From a bacterium (GTDB lineage Bacteria > Krumholzibacteriota > Krumholzibacteriia > LZORAL124-64-63): a stretch of 32,735 bases of DNA. Positions 16,677 through 25,475 of this stretch are shown here, in pieces. The first letter of the stretch is position 1. Every line of letters begins with the position of its first letter. The notes under the pieces were generated by a model. The model was given only the letters and a program-made list of their open reading frames with translations, was not told the origin of the DNA and ran no database searches. The stretch is from NCBI GenBank assembly GCA_024229695.1, contig JAAESD010000513.1, forward strand, positions 1 to 32,735, given 5' to 3'. Position numbers and translations under genes: made by a program.

Positions 16677-19096
16677 TAATTCAGCTTTATCATAAACGGG
16701 TATTCAGGGTTTTCCGGGTTCGCCTTGCACGCCTGTTGCAGTCTGTGCAAACCACCACGTCTGTCGCCGCTGAACTGATAAATCAGGCTTTCAGTCATCA
16801 AGTGGTTTCCGCGAACATACCGATGCAACATATCCTGATCATTCACATTGCTGAATACTTCTGAAATGTCAGTCCTGTTTTTCAGGAATGTATCCAAGTT
16901 TAAACTAATATTGGCAGGATCCAGACAATCGGCATCAAAAAACTCTGTGTAAGACAGGTCATCAGTATTGAGAGCCAATTCCTCGCTCAGTTTGGCAACA
17001 GTTTTGCCATCGAGGAAAAATGTAGCTGCAAGATGATTTGCCTCGATATAGAAATTCTTGTCGACATCCATTTCACCAACACGTTCAGCCCATTGAGCAA
17101 AATCGATTTTTATAGAGTCAGTTGAACCAAGCAGAACAGCATGATAATTACCCAACCAGATTGTGCAGTCTGGGAATACCGATTGGAAAGTTTTCATGAT
17201 GCCGTTGAATTCATCTGAACCCAGTTTATGTAGCGGCAAGTATTGGGAAACAAAGCCACCAGGGTTGAGATGATCTCTGCACATCTGGAAATAATCGCTG
17301 GTATAGAGATTGCCTGAACCTAGAATCGGGTGAGTTGGGTCGCAGGAAATCAGGTCGAACTTGTCAGTTGTTTTCTGCAGGTAATGTCTACCATCGCCAG
17401 AGATAACATCCAGCCTGGGGTCTGACACAACATTCATATTCATATCGCTGTAAAAACGAGCCGCGTCAGTAAGACCTGTAACCAGTTCAACACATTTGAT
17501 CGATTCCACTTCAGAGTGCGATGCAATTGCAGACGTTGTAACACCAATTCCGAAACCGATTACCAGAACATCATTAATTTTACCACCAGCAAGAAATGGC
17601 AGGTGGCCAACCATTTTGACTACCTTGATAGCATCGTATGTTGAACCGATAACCGCACTGTTATTCACAAAAGTGTACTTGGATTCACTTCTTGTACCTC
17701 TATCCTGCCCAACAGAAATTGTTCCTTCAACTGTTTCATTATAAAACAGAAGGTCACGATCAAAAGCGTGGAACGATGGTGGCAAAATTGTCACTTCGGG
17801 ACGAATCACAAACAAGGCAACAAGAACCATCAGCCCGGAGTAAACAAAGTAACCCAGTGGCCCCTGCATCTTTGTCTGCCTGTTTGCAAGAACTGCTGCA
17901 ATCATCAGAATCATCGACATCGCAAGTACTGAAAGCGCTGCTCCAACAATCGGCATCAAAACAAAAGCCACAACAACTGGCCCTAGTACCGACCCGATAG
18001 TGTTGACCATCATCACAAAACCAACATCACGACTCACATTGCCAGCCCCCGCGCTGTACATTCTGCACGCAAGCGGAAATGCAAAACCGGAAAACAGTGC
18101 TGGCGGGACAACAATTAGCAACGAAGAAACAAGAGGCAGCAACAGAATTCGATTCAACGGGTTACTCATTAAATCCTGGAACGGCAACATGAACAGTTGA
18201 GGCAACTGAATCAAAAGAACCAGAGAAACAATGGATGCAAGAACCATCAGCAGGACAGTTTTGAGCATCGTCTTTGGGTAATCGGAAATTTTATGAGCAT
18301 TTTTTCTAAATATATAACTACCAAGGAACAGTCCAAGAATTGACATCGATGAAACAAGCGCAAAGGTATAACTGGTGTTCGTCAGATAAATCTTGAACAT
18401 CCGCATCCATGCAACCTGCAGCCCCAGATTTACAAACCCACAGGCAAAGGTTGTTACAAGAGCAATTCTGCGCATCGATGGCAAGTCTTTGCCTTGATCA
18501 ACAGTTTCGGCCTGAGACTCAGCTTTCATCTTGGCAAATATCATCCAGATGGTCATCAGAATATTTATCGCAACAGCAATTAAGACAGTAGATCTCTGCC
18601 CAAAAGTTCCAAGTAACCAGAACCCTGTAATCAATCCACCGATTGTGCTGCCAAGAGTTTCAATAGCAAAAAGCCTACCGATAGTTGCAGCCATTTTTGT
18701 ATTTGAACTGACAGCGAGTTTGCTTACCAGCGGAAATACGCCACCCATTAAAAATGTTTGAATGAAAAGCAAAAATACTACAGAAATGTATCCAACAAAT
18801 CCCGAGTGATAAACAACCCAGTTGAAAATCAGATAGTACCCAACAACACCAACAATACCGATAAACAACGACAAGTACATCAGCATCTTGCCAACACTGA
18901 TTCGCTTGTCACCAATCTTGCCCCAGTACCACGCGCCGCTGCCAAAGCCAGCCATAAATGTTGCCAGCACAATTGTTGATGCGGTAACTGTTGAGCCCAA
19001 AACAAGCGACAGCATTCTATTCCAGCTGACTTCATAGATTAGAAATGTCAGCCCGGCAAGGAATATGAAAATATGCAAGGTGGTGTTTTTTTTCAT
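16673..19096 (-). CDS. Membrane-embedded spermidine-synthase-like protein (MFS-like TM region plus Rossmann domain)
   Basis: ATG 19096 gives 807 residues; a GTG 8 codons upstream is possible but lies in a palindrome. Residues 1-435 hold about 12-14 hydrophobic helices in two halves, with L-I-Y-E-V-S-W-N-R at the start and a related V-N-L-G-L-Q-V-A-W-M-R in the second half. Residues 440-720 form a SpeE-like Rossmann domain: G-F-G-I-G (514-518), acidic C-V-E-L (535-538), G-D-G-R-H-Y-L and S-C-D586-P-T-H-P-x-L-G-S-G-N-L-Y-T. The D-x-S/T-P region matches aminopropyltransferase-like membrane fusions. The last 90 residues look TPR-like. Such fused proteins are widespread but their reaction is unknown; true spermidine synthesis is doubtful. 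GAGG lies 11 bases before ATG. It follows the ATP-grasp gene by 38 bases. Confidence 0.85.
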   Translation of the reverse strand: MKKNTTLHIFIFLAGLTFLIYEVSWNRMLSLVLGSTVTASTIVLATFMAGFGSGAWYWGKIGDKRISVGKMLMYLSLFIGIVGVVGYYLIFNWVVYHSGFVGYISVVFLLFIQTFLMGGVFPLVSKLAVSSNTKMAATIGRLFAIETLGSTIGGLITGFWLLGTFGQRSTVLIAVAINILMTIWMIFAKMKAESQAETVDQGKDLPSMRRIALVTTFACGFVNLGLQVAWMRMFKIYLTNTSYTFALVSSMSILGLFLGSYIFRKNAHKISDYPKTMLKTVLLMVLASIVSLVLLIQLPQLFMLPFQDLMSNPLNRILLLPLVSSLLIVVPPALFSGFAFPLACRMYSAGAGNVSRDVGFVMMVNTIGSVLGPVVVAFVLMPIVGAALSVLAMSMILMIAAVLANRQTKMQGPLGYFVYSGLMVLVALFVIRPEVTILPPSFHAFDRDLLFYNETVEGTISVGQDRGTRSESKYTFVNNSAVIGSTYDAIKVVKMVGHLPFLAGGKINDVLVIGFGIGVTTSAIASHSEVESIKCVELVTGLTDAARFYSDMNMNVVSDPRLDVISGDGRHYLQKTTDKFDLISCDPTHPILGSGNLYTSDYFQMCRDHLNPGGFVSQYLPLHKLGSDEFNGIMKTFQSVFPDCTIWLGNYHAVLLGSTDSIKIDFAQWAERVGEMDVDKNFYIEANHLAATFFLDGKTVAKLSEELALNTDDLSYTEFFDADCLDPANISLNLDTFLKNRTDISEVFSNVNDQDMLHRYVRGNHLMTESLIYQFSGDRRGGLHRLQQACKANPENPEYPFMIKLNY

Positions 19097-19114
19097 TGTA
19101 CGTTTAACCTCTTT

Positions 19115-19130
19115 TTCCACCCGGGTGGAA
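19115..19130. repeat. 16-bp perfect palindrome TTCCACCCGGGTGGAA
   Basis: The palindrome lies between the stop of the ATP-grasp gene and the Shine-Dalgarno of the spermidine-synthase-like gene. No T-run follows on either strand, so it is not a terminator. It could be an intercistronic hairpin or a binding site for a dimeric regulator. Its arms are the same as those of the hairpin at 15609-15624 (TTCCAC-N4-GTGGAA). Confidence 0.6.
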
Positions 19131-19134
19131 CTTC

Positions 19135-20103
19135 TTATTTACCGTACCTTTTCAACGCTGCTCTAACCAACTGCTTGGTAAAACCTTCATGCCCGGCTGG
19201 ATCCATCGACAAACAGATATCTGCACTGCCTGGTGCAGTCATCGGATAGTACACTCCACAATTAGCATTTATTTCCAGTAAGAATGGGACCCCGTTTTTA
19301 TCAACACGAAAATCACATCGGCCAAAACTTGCACCGTTGAGTTCAGTAAAAAAGCGTGCTGTTTCATCTCGTAATCGAGCAGAAAGGACGGAGTCTTCAA
19401 CAGGAAATGATTCAAGGTCGTCAAAGTCGACCCATTTCATTTTGGCATGCTTGAAACTCTCGCCTTCTGGGAACTTGTACTGAATTGGAGTATAGGTTGT
19501 TGGATTGTTCGCATCGTCTGGATTTTCAGCAACAAGAACTGTGCATTCAGATCCGGCAATATATTCCTCAATCAATGCAGCGCCATGTTTGTAAAACATT
19601 TTTTTGCACTGTCTGCGCAAACCTGCGTGAGTCTGAACTCGTGAGTGTCTACTCAAATCCACACTGGCATAACTGCTGTAGTGTTTTACAAAAAGCGGGA
19701 ATTTCAATGTCAAAGCAGCACGCTCAACATCTTCATTAGTTCTGGCAACAACACATGCTGGAGAGGCAATTCCCTGAGCCTTGCAGACTTCCTTCATCTT
19801 CAAACGGGTTGGCTCATAACACTCAGAGTTGGCGCCAGTAAACGGGACACCATGTTTTTCCAGAGTTTGAATTACTTCAATTCCTGGAGTTGTTTGATCT
19901 GCTGCCCCATCGCAAAGATTGAAGAATACATCAAAACCATTTCCTATAAGTGCTTCAACCTGTGCAGATGCACTCCACTTGTCTTTCAGAGTCTCAACAT
20001 GCCATTCTGCTTCCGGGTAAAAAGGTCTGGGGTCACAAGGCCAGTCATTTTCAGGGAAAGGGACTGTGTCCAGGTCCTGGTTTGTTAGAAGACAAATTTT
20101 CAT
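19135..20103 (-). CDS. ATP-grasp ligase, D-alanine-D-alanine ligase-like
   Basis: The protein has 322 residues from the ATG at 20103, which overlaps the PdxT stop as TGATG; a TTG one codon earlier is not needed. The N-terminal pre-ATP-grasp part (M-K-I-C-L-L-T-N-Q-D, F-F-N-L-C-D-G) resembles D-Ala-D-Ala ligase. The central region has the ATP-grasp lysine strand (F-P-L-F-V-K-H-Y-S-S-Y-A-S) and I-E-E-Y-I-x-G-S-E. The C-terminal metal/ATP site reads G-R-C-D-F-R-V-D-x-N-G-V-P-F-L-L-E-I-N-A-N-C-G, with the E-x-N motif that binds magnesium. It would join a carboxylate to an amine using ATP. The D-Ala-specific loop is not recognisable, so it is probably not Ddl itself; substrates are unknown. Position between PdxT and a spermidine-synthase-like gene hints at an amine substrate, as inference. 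Confidence 0.85.
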   Translation of the reverse strand: MKICLLTNQDLDTVPFPENDWPCDPRPFYPEAEWHVETLKDKWSASAQVEALIGNGFDVFFNLCDGAADQTTPGIEVIQTLEKHGVPFTGANSECYEPTRLKMKEVCKAQGIASPACVVARTNEDVERAALTLKFPLFVKHYSSYASVDLSRHSRVQTHAGLRRQCKKMFYKHGAALIEEYIAGSECTVLVAENPDDANNPTTYTPIQYKFPEGESFKHAKMKWVDFDDLESFPVEDSVLSARLRDETARFFTELNGASFGRCDFRVDKNGVPFLLEINANCGVYYPMTAPGSADICLSMDPAGHEGFTKQLVRAALKRYGK

Positions 20104-20657
20104 CAACCAACCTCAGGATGGTATGTCAGCCCTACAATGTCACCTTGCCTGACTGCAACAGGTTCATCGTTCCATCGGGCAATCACTTCAACATCGTTCC
20201 CTATTTCAAGTATTCTGGGGGCTCTGATAAATACACCTTCGTTAGTTGTTCCATCATTCCATTTAACATTATCTGCAAATGAATCGATCTGTGTTCCGAA
20301 ACCGTTCCGACGCACAACAACATCAAGCATACCAAGAGGTTCCACTCCGTGTCTATCACGGTCTTCCTCAATCTCTTTGGAAAGCATTATCAATCCGGCA
20401 CAGGTTCCCAGAATTGGCCCGGAAAAATTGAGTAGTGGATCACGCATGCCGATTTTGTCAATCAGCCTGGTCATTGTTGTAGATTCTCCACCAGGAATTA
20501 TCAAACCATCGATTTCCGTAAGCTCTGAAACACGACGTACACGAACAGCAGAAAGGCCCCGGTCTCCCAGAGCCTCTTCATGCAGTTCAAAATCGCCTTG
20601 CAGTGCCAAAATACCTATGGTCTCAACACCAGCAAACAGATCCCGATATATATCCAC
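20103..20657 (-). CDS. pdxT: Pyridoxal 5'-phosphate synthase glutaminase subunit PdxT, short C-terminus
   Basis: The protein has 184 residues from GTG 20657, which overlaps the PdxS stop as TAGTG and has AGGGG 6 bases upstream. Class I glutamine amidotransferase landmarks are present: I-G-I-L-A-L-Q-G-D-F (14-23), P-G-G-E-S-T (55-60), nucleophile C86 in G-T-C-A-G, and H180/E182 in Y-H-P-E. It releases ammonia from glutamine and passes it to PdxS. Two oddities are seen: a 10-residue extension before the usual start, and an end right after H-P-E-V-G. Most PdxT proteins continue another 10-20 residues with a helix. No alternative frame carries the missing part. The triad is intact, so it is probably active. 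Confidence 0.95.
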   Translation of the reverse strand: MDIYRDLFAGVETIGILALQGDFELHEEALGDRGLSAVRVRRVSELTEIDGLIIPGGESTTMTRLIDKIGMRDPLLNFSGPILGTCAGLIMLSKEIEEDRDRHGVEPLGMLDVVVRRNGFGTQIDSFADNVKWNDGTTNEGVFIRAPRILEIGNDVEVIARWNDEPVAVRQGDIVGLTYHPEVG

Positions 20658-21562
20658 TACCAGCCCCTGCTTGACAATTTCTCGGATTCAGGCAGACCGG
20701 CAACATCGATGCCTTCCATAGCCTCACCCAGCTCCATTGAGATTTCCAGCAATTTCGCAGGATCATCGTAGTAAGTTACCGCTTGAACAATTGCCTCAGC
20801 ACGTGGCTTTGGATCATTGCTCTTGAAGATTCCACTACCAACAAAACATGTCTCCGCACCAAGCTGCATCATCAACGATGCATCGGCAGGAGTTGCAATT
20901 CCGCCAGCAGCAAAATTAGGAACAGGCAACTTGCCCAGTTTTGCAGTTTCCAGAACGATGTGATATGGAGCACCCATATTCTTGGCTTCTGCCATCAATT
21001 CATCTTCACGCAAAACAGTCAACTTGCGAATCTCTTCCTGAACCTGACGCATGTGACGCACAGCTTCAACAATGTTTCCAGATCCGGCTTCACCTTTAGT
21101 ACGAATCATTGCTGCACCCTCGCCAATGCGTCTAAGTGCTTCACCAAGGTTGCGGCAGCCACAAACAAAAGGAACATTGAAATCGTATTTATCGACATGG
21201 TTTTTTTCATCTGCAGGAGTCAGAACTTCAGACTCATCAACAAAATCAACACCCATTGCTTCAAGAATCTGAGCCTCTGCAAAGTGGCCAATACGACATT
21301 TAGCCATCACAGGTATTGAAACTGTGTCCTGGATTTCTTTGATCATTTTAGGTTGGCTGGCTCTGGCAATGCCACCGTCTGAACGAATATCGGCAGGAAT
21401 ACGTTCCAGTGCCATAACAGCAACTGCTCCCGCTTCTTCAGCAACTTTTGCCTGCTCAGCGTTGGTAACATCCATGATGCAACCACCTTTGAGCATTTCA
21501 GCAAGGCCAATTTTGAGTTTCATCCGCTCCTGAATTTTCTCGTCAGTCCATCTGCTAGTCAT
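20657..21562 (-). CDS. pdxS: Pyridoxal 5'-phosphate synthase lyase subunit PdxS
   Basis: The protein has 301 residues, full length for PdxS. It builds PLP directly from ribose 5-phosphate, glyceraldehyde 3-phosphate and ammonia supplied by PdxT, as a dodecamer of TIM barrels. D31 (M-D-V-T-N), K88 ([10 protein letters not shown]) and K156 ([10 protein letters not shown]) match the substrate-binding Asp and the two active-site lysines known from Bacillus subtilis PdxS. The phosphate-binding G-G-I-A-T-P-A-D-A and the C-terminal S-E-K-L-S-S-R-G-W are also present. A strong AGGAGG lies 5 bases before the ATG, 9 bases after the end of proS. The downstream pdxT overlaps by one base. DXP-dependent PdxJ is therefore not expected in this organism. 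Confidence 0.97.
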   Translation of the reverse strand: MTSRWTDEKIQERMKLKIGLAEMLKGGCIMDVTNAEQAKVAEEAGAVAVMALERIPADIRSDGGIARASQPKMIKEIQDTVSIPVMAKCRIGHFAEAQILEAMGVDFVDESEVLTPADEKNHVDKYDFNVPFVCGCRNLGEALRRIGEGAAMIRTKGEAGSGNIVEAVRHMRQVQEEIRKLTVLREDELMAEAKNMGAPYHIVLETAKLGKLPVPNFAAGGIATPADASLMMQLGAETCFVGSGIFKSNDPKPRAEAIVQAVTYYDDPAKLLEISMELGEAMEGIDVAGLPESEKLSSRGW

Positions 21563-21571
21563 AACAGCCTC

Positions 21572-23050
21572 CTAATATGCCTGCGCGAAAAGAACACGCT
21601 TTTTGCTTGGTTTACCGCAACGAATACAACTGCCTTCTTCATCTTCTGAATGCAGTGGTATATTACGAATTGTCACTTTTGTCTCATCTTGAATCGATTC
21701 TTCACACTCTGTCTCACCACAATGATGGCAATAGCTGAAGCCACCTTCTGCGTTGTAAAGAGTTGTGAATTCTTCCCATGTTTCCAATATATGAGTGTTT
21801 TCTTCACGACGCTTGAGTGCAGTTTCAAACAACTCTTTCTGCATTCTATCCAAAGCTTCACTGATAGTCTCTGCAAGACCATCAAGAGAAACTGAAGTTT
21901 TGTTGCAATCATGTCTGGTAGCCATAACAGTTTCGTTATTGCCTACATCACGAGGTCCAAGTTCAAGTCTGATTGGAATACCTTTGCGTTCCCATTCACC
22001 AAACTTCCACCCTGGACGCATTTTATCACGATCATCAATATGAACAAAACCGGCAACAGGTTTCAGCTGTTCTGCAATTTCCTTAGCCTTGTTCAATACT
22101 AATTCTTTTTCTTCATCACTTCTATAGATTGGCACGATAACAACTTTGCGTTGTGCAACTTTTGGAGGAAGCACAAGACCCTTGTCATCACTGTGGCACA
22201 TAATCAATGCACCAATAAGCCTGGTTGAAACACCCCAGCTTGTAGCCCAGACATATTCCTGAGTTTCTTCTGCAGTCTGATATTTTACATCAAATGCTTT
22301 TGCGAAGTTCTGGCCAAGATCGTGGCTTGTTCCAGCTTGCAGCGCTTTATTGTCCTGCATCATTGCCTCAATACTGAATGTCTCAACCGCACCTGCGAAT
22401 CGTTCACGAGGTGTTTTAGGACCAGTAATAACAGGCATAGCTAAATACTCTTCAGCAAACCATCTGTAAACTTCCAGCATCTGCAAAGTTTCATCACGAG
22501 CTTCTTTGGCAGTTGCATGAGCTGTGTGCCCCTCCTGCCAGAGGAATTCAGAAGTACGGAGGAAAAGCCTGGTTCGCATTTCCCATCGCATAACATTTGC
22601 CCACTGATTAATAAGCACTGGCAAATCACGATAACTCATAATCCATTTGCGAAATTGATCCCAGATAATTGTTTCACTGGTAGGCCTGATTATCAGCTCT
22701 TCTTCCAGTTTTGAATCAGGATCTGGCTCAACAGAAGGCTTACCATCTTTGGTTGTGCTTTTCAGTCGAGAATGAGTAACAATAGCACACTCTTTTGCAA
22801 AACCTTCAACATGCTGAGCTTCCTTGGCTAAAAAGCTTTTAGGAATCAGCAACGGGAAATAGGCATTCACATGTCCAAGTTCCTTGAATTTATCATCCAG
22901 AGTTCGCTGGATACTTTCCCAGATAGCAAAACCTGTTGGTCGGATAACCATTGACCCACGAACAGGACTATTTTCTGCAAGTTCAGCAGCCTGGATTACA
23001 TCCAGATACCACCTGGAATAATCTTCACTGCGTTTTGTAATATCAGCCAT
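21572..23050 (-). CDS. proS: Prolyl-tRNA synthetase, type 3 (archaeal/eukaryote-like, zinc-binding)
   Basis: This is a class II aminoacyl-tRNA synthetase of 492 residues that charges tRNA-Pro. The N-terminal catalytic core has F-P-L-L-I-P (motif 1 region), [30 protein letters not shown] (motif 2) and [10 protein letters not shown]. The anticodon-binding domain follows from about 290. The C-terminal domain carries the zinc set C444-X4-C449-X25-C475-X2-C478 and ends in the invariant Tyr (F-A-Q-A-Y). The long editing insertion of the bacterial type (ProS1) is absent. AAGGAAA precedes the ATG. The 66-bp gap upstream holds an inverted repeat CACAAA-N5-TTTGTG (23066-23082) that may be an operator, and probably the promoter for proS-pdxS-pdxT. 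Confidence 0.96.
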   Translation of the reverse strand: MADITKRSEDYSRWYLDVIQAAELAENSPVRGSMVIRPTGFAIWESIQRTLDDKFKELGHVNAYFPLLIPKSFLAKEAQHVEGFAKECAIVTHSRLKSTTKDGKPSVEPDPDSKLEEELIIRPTSETIIWDQFRKWIMSYRDLPVLINQWANVMRWEMRTRLFLRTSEFLWQEGHTAHATAKEARDETLQMLEVYRWFAEEYLAMPVITGPKTPRERFAGAVETFSIEAMMQDNKALQAGTSHDLGQNFAKAFDVKYQTAEETQEYVWATSWGVSTRLIGALIMCHSDDKGLVLPPKVAQRKVVIVPIYRSDEEKELVLNKAKEIAEQLKPVAGFVHIDDRDKMRPGWKFGEWERKGIPIRLELGPRDVGNNETVMATRHDCNKTSVSLDGLAETISEALDRMQKELFETALKRREENTHILETWEEFTTLYNAEGGFSYCHHCGETECEESIQDETKVTIRNIPLHSEDEEGSCIRCGKPSKKRVLFAQAY

Positions 23051-23116
23051 GATTTCCTTTCGGGCACAAAATCACTTTGTGGCAAGATAGCACTTCATTT
23101 TAATTTGGGAAAGTGT

Positions 23117-24340
23117 CTAAAAGCGGTAAACTAACTGAAATGATCCAAAACCCAGACTTTGATCATCAATTTCATTGCTATGATTCTCTGGTATGTAGTT
23201 GATCATCATATCAAGGGATAAATTTTTAGATAGATATAGAGTGGACATCATCCAGATTTCGTAATAATTGAAATCGCTGTATAGATCTATGACTTCATAT
23301 ACTCGCCTACCAACTTCAAGACTTCCGGAAACAGTCAGTTTTTCTCCAAAATAATCAACACCAACTTTGACACCAGACTGCTTGTAGCTTTCCTGCGATT
23401 GCTCACTTGTTTCCAGAAATTCCGATGCAATTCCTGCCCGCAGTTGAGGTCCATCAAACCTGGAATTTTTCAAAAACAGATCAGCGCCAGTTCTAAATTG
23501 GTTATTCCAGATTGACGTTTCTTCATCGTAAATCCAAATATCGTTGTTGAGTTCAAAACAAACTTTGTACTGATCAACCAGCAGTGCGGTTTCAAAGCTG
23601 TTCCAAGAATTCCAGGAGGATGGTTTTATGTCGGGATTGTTTATCCATCGACGTTCGCCTCTGGAGTAAAATCTGACTGTGGAACCAAATAAAGCACCAT
23701 TGTCGTAAACAGTTTCCCAGCCCAAAGTAGTCCTGTTGACTTCAGAACTGTCCGGATATGATCTGCCTCCAACAATTACACCAACTCGCTTCATGCTTTC
23801 TAGAATATCACCTTTTTGCATATACAAGCCGGCATCAAAATCAGCATACGACTGCTCCAGAGCAGATGGGTTTGAATAATCTGCTTTTCTGTAGTTACAA
23901 CGTAGCTGGAAGTCTCTAATCAGCTCCTGAAAACCCTTGAATTCAAAATTATTATAATCGCTGCTCAGATTATAGCTGGAATCTTCACGATACTTTGTGC
24001 CGACCCACCTGCAATGGACACGAGATACAGTTTTTGTTAAATCTGGTTTGAATCTCCAGCCAGCTTCCAATTCAGCCCTATATGTCTCTGTACCGGCTGA
24101 AAAGACAGGTTTTACTCTGAAGTTATGCTTCTGTCTGCCTTTAGTTTTACCTAATAACGTGATTTTAAATTCGTTCTCACTGATTGTCTCTGTAGTATCG
24201 GTATTAGCTAGTGGGTAGGTTTGAGTGTAGGAGTCATAGCCTGCTGAGATTGTCCGATTCCAGGCAAAACCTGTAGCGTCCCCTCCAAAAACAGAAGAGA
24301 CGCTACAAAAAACAAACAGAATAATAAAACTGGTTTTCAC
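23117..24340 (-). CDS. Predicted outer-membrane beta-barrel protein of unknown family
   Basis: It has 407 residues from GTG 24340, which shares GTGA with the stop of the preceding gene. A signal peptide (MKTSFIILFVFCSVSSVFG) is followed by alternating polar/aromatic strands through the whole length, for example L-R-C-N-Y-R-K-A-D-Y, L-L-V-D-Q-Y-K-V-C-F-E-L-N-N-D-I-W-I-Y and V-K-V-G-V-D-Y-F-G. The last residues, G-S-F-Q-L-V-Y-R-F, end in the aromatic that the BAM machinery reads on outer-membrane proteins. Length would allow about 16-18 strands; that number is an estimate. No known porin, transporter or secretin motif is recognised. It is coupled to the helical-repeat gene and lies downstream of a sigma54-type promoter, so it is probably made under control of the adjacent two-component system. 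Confidence 0.75.
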   Translation of the reverse strand: MKTSFIILFVFCSVSSVFGGDATGFAWNRTISAGYDSYTQTYPLANTDTTETISENEFKITLLGKTKGRQKHNFRVKPVFSAGTETYRAELEAGWRFKPDLTKTVSRVHCRWVGTKYREDSSYNLSSDYNNFEFKGFQELIRDFQLRCNYRKADYSNPSALEQSYADFDAGLYMQKGDILESMKRVGVIVGGRSYPDSSEVNRTTLGWETVYDNGALFGSTVRFYSRGERRWINNPDIKPSSWNSWNSFETALLVDQYKVCFELNNDIWIYDEETSIWNNQFRTGADLFLKNSRFDGPQLRAGIASEFLETSEQSQESYKQSGVKVGVDYFGEKLTVSGSLEVGRRVYEVIDLYSDFNYYEIWMMSTLYLSKNLSLDMMINYIPENHSNEIDDQSLGFGSFQLVYRF

Positions 24341-25362
24341 CTGGAGTTATCACCTGCTCTGGTTAGTAGGTTGAGGGCTGTTCTTATTTTGCGCAATGCG
24401 ACATCAATATTGCCATCGTTCAAAGCCTGACTTGCTTCGTTGCGAGTTTTTATAGCCTTTTCAACAAGCTCATTGGACGAATCAATCTCCAATTCAGACA
24501 ATCGCTGATCAAATCGTTCGATCTGTCCTGTTACATTCTCGGTATTTGCATTGCCGCCAACCTGACGCAATACTCTACGAACCTGATTCTGCGCGTTCTT
24601 CAAAAGCCGCATCGCTTTCAATGGCTCATCATTTTCATATGCTCTGCGAGCCTTCTGCAGCGACTCTTTACTTTTCTGAAGCAACCCAAGAAGTGCATCA
24701 TCAACATCTTCTGGCATATTATTTTCTGCGCGATGGATTAACTGAGCAGTTCTCTCAAGCTCTCGTTCCAATCTTTCAGCACCACCATCTTCAAATAGAA
24801 TTCTGGCAGCTCGCTTCAACTGAGTTTCTGCGGATTGCAGCAGGTTGAAAGCTACTTCATAATGTGTCTGCTGGAATTGCTGTCTTGCCCGACGGAAAAG
24901 TTGTTCAGCTTCAGTGACAAACCGCAAGGCCCTTTGATTTCCGGAATCGATTGCACGTTCTTTTACGTTATCATGAAGATTGCGTAGTCTTTCAATATAT
25001 CGGCGGGATCGTTCTTCGAAAGAAACGGCAGCACGAGCCAGACGCTGAGCCTGGCGAGCTCCCTCTCGTGCTCGTTGAGAAACAGTCAGTGCCATAACTG
25101 GGTGACCGCTTTCCAATAGTGCAATTGACTGATGGTGACTCTGTCTGGCTTGATCAAACACCCGACGTGCACGCTCGCTGTCACTTTCAATAACCAACAC
25201 AGCGACTACATCCAACAACTCTCTTGTTTGTTGAATATATTCCTCTACCTGTTCACCATTCTGTGCCTGAACATTACCGGTTGGCATAAGCGACAGAACC
25301 AACACGGCAAGCAGGCCAAATAGGCAATTTTTTGTGCTAGTTGATAGTGTCATGTTATTCAT
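24337..25362 (-). CDS. Exported alpha-helical protein with four repeats of about 78 residues
   Basis: The protein has 341 residues. A signal peptide with a long N-region ends at about 34 (G-N-V-Q-A-Q). The mature protein is almost all helix, rich in Arg/Gln/Ala/Glu, and made of four related units at about 37-112, 116-192, 197-269 and 276-337. Each unit has a first helix (I-x-x-L-x-x-L type) and then a helix pair with A-x-x-x-A-R-x-x-x-x and A-x-x-L-L-x-x-A-x-x-Q-x-x-R. Examples of the second helix are V-A-F-N-L-L-Q-S-A-E-T-Q and A-M-R-L-L-K-N-A-Q-N-Q. This resembles TPR-like scaffolds but matches no family I know. AGGAG lies 6 bases before the ATG. The gene follows a sigma54-like promoter and is coupled to a barrel gene, so a periplasmic partner or scaffold of the barrel is the likeliest role, as inference. 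Confidence 0.78.
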   Translation of the reverse strand: MNNMTLSTSTKNCLFGLLAVLVLSLMPTGNVQAQNGEQVEEYIQQTRELLDVVAVLVIESDSERARRVFDQARQSHHQSIALLESGHPVMALTVSQRAREGARQAQRLARAAVSFEERSRRYIERLRNLHDNVKERAIDSGNQRALRFVTEAEQLFRRARQQFQQTHYEVAFNLLQSAETQLKRAARILFEDGGAERLERELERTAQLIHRAENNMPEDVDDALLGLLQKSKESLQKARRAYENDEPLKAMRLLKNAQNQVRRVLRQVGGNANTENVTGQIERFDQRLSELEIDSSNELVEKAIKTRNEASQALNDGNIDVALRKIRTALNLLTRAGDNSR

Positions 25363-25400
25363 AATCTGCTCCTGGTTGTAAACAATCTGTTACAATCGCC

Positions 25401-25419
25401 TATGCATTTGTTGTGCCAA
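25401..25419 (-). promoter_or_regulatory. Sigma54 (-24/-12) promoter of the helical-repeat and barrel genes
   Basis: On the - strand TTGGCAC (25419-25413) is followed by AACAA and ATGCAT (25407-25402). The key GG and GC are exactly 10 bases apart, and TGGCAC matches the -24 consensus fully; the -12 box has ATGC instead of TTGC. Transcription would begin near 25392, about 30 bases before the ATG. The dyad TGTCCTG (25431-25437) and CAGGGACA (25468-25475) upstream could be part of an activator site. It lies between a sigma54 activator gene and the genes it would control. Confidence 0.65.
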
Positions 25420-25475
25420 CGCTATCTGCTTGTCCTGCAACATATTACCACTTACCTCGTGTACCTTCAGGGACA

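Noticed and set aside
19115..19130. The palindrome as a terminator
   Set aside because: No T-run follows it on either strand.
20137..20721. 194-codon open frame on the + strand opposite pdxT and pdxS
   Set aside because: It is fully antisense to two well-conserved genes, is Ser/Pro-rich and low in information, and has no domain or ribosome site.
23051..23116. T-box or other tRNA-sensing leader before proS
   Set aside because: The gap is only 66 bases, with no specifier stem, T-box sequence or terminator.
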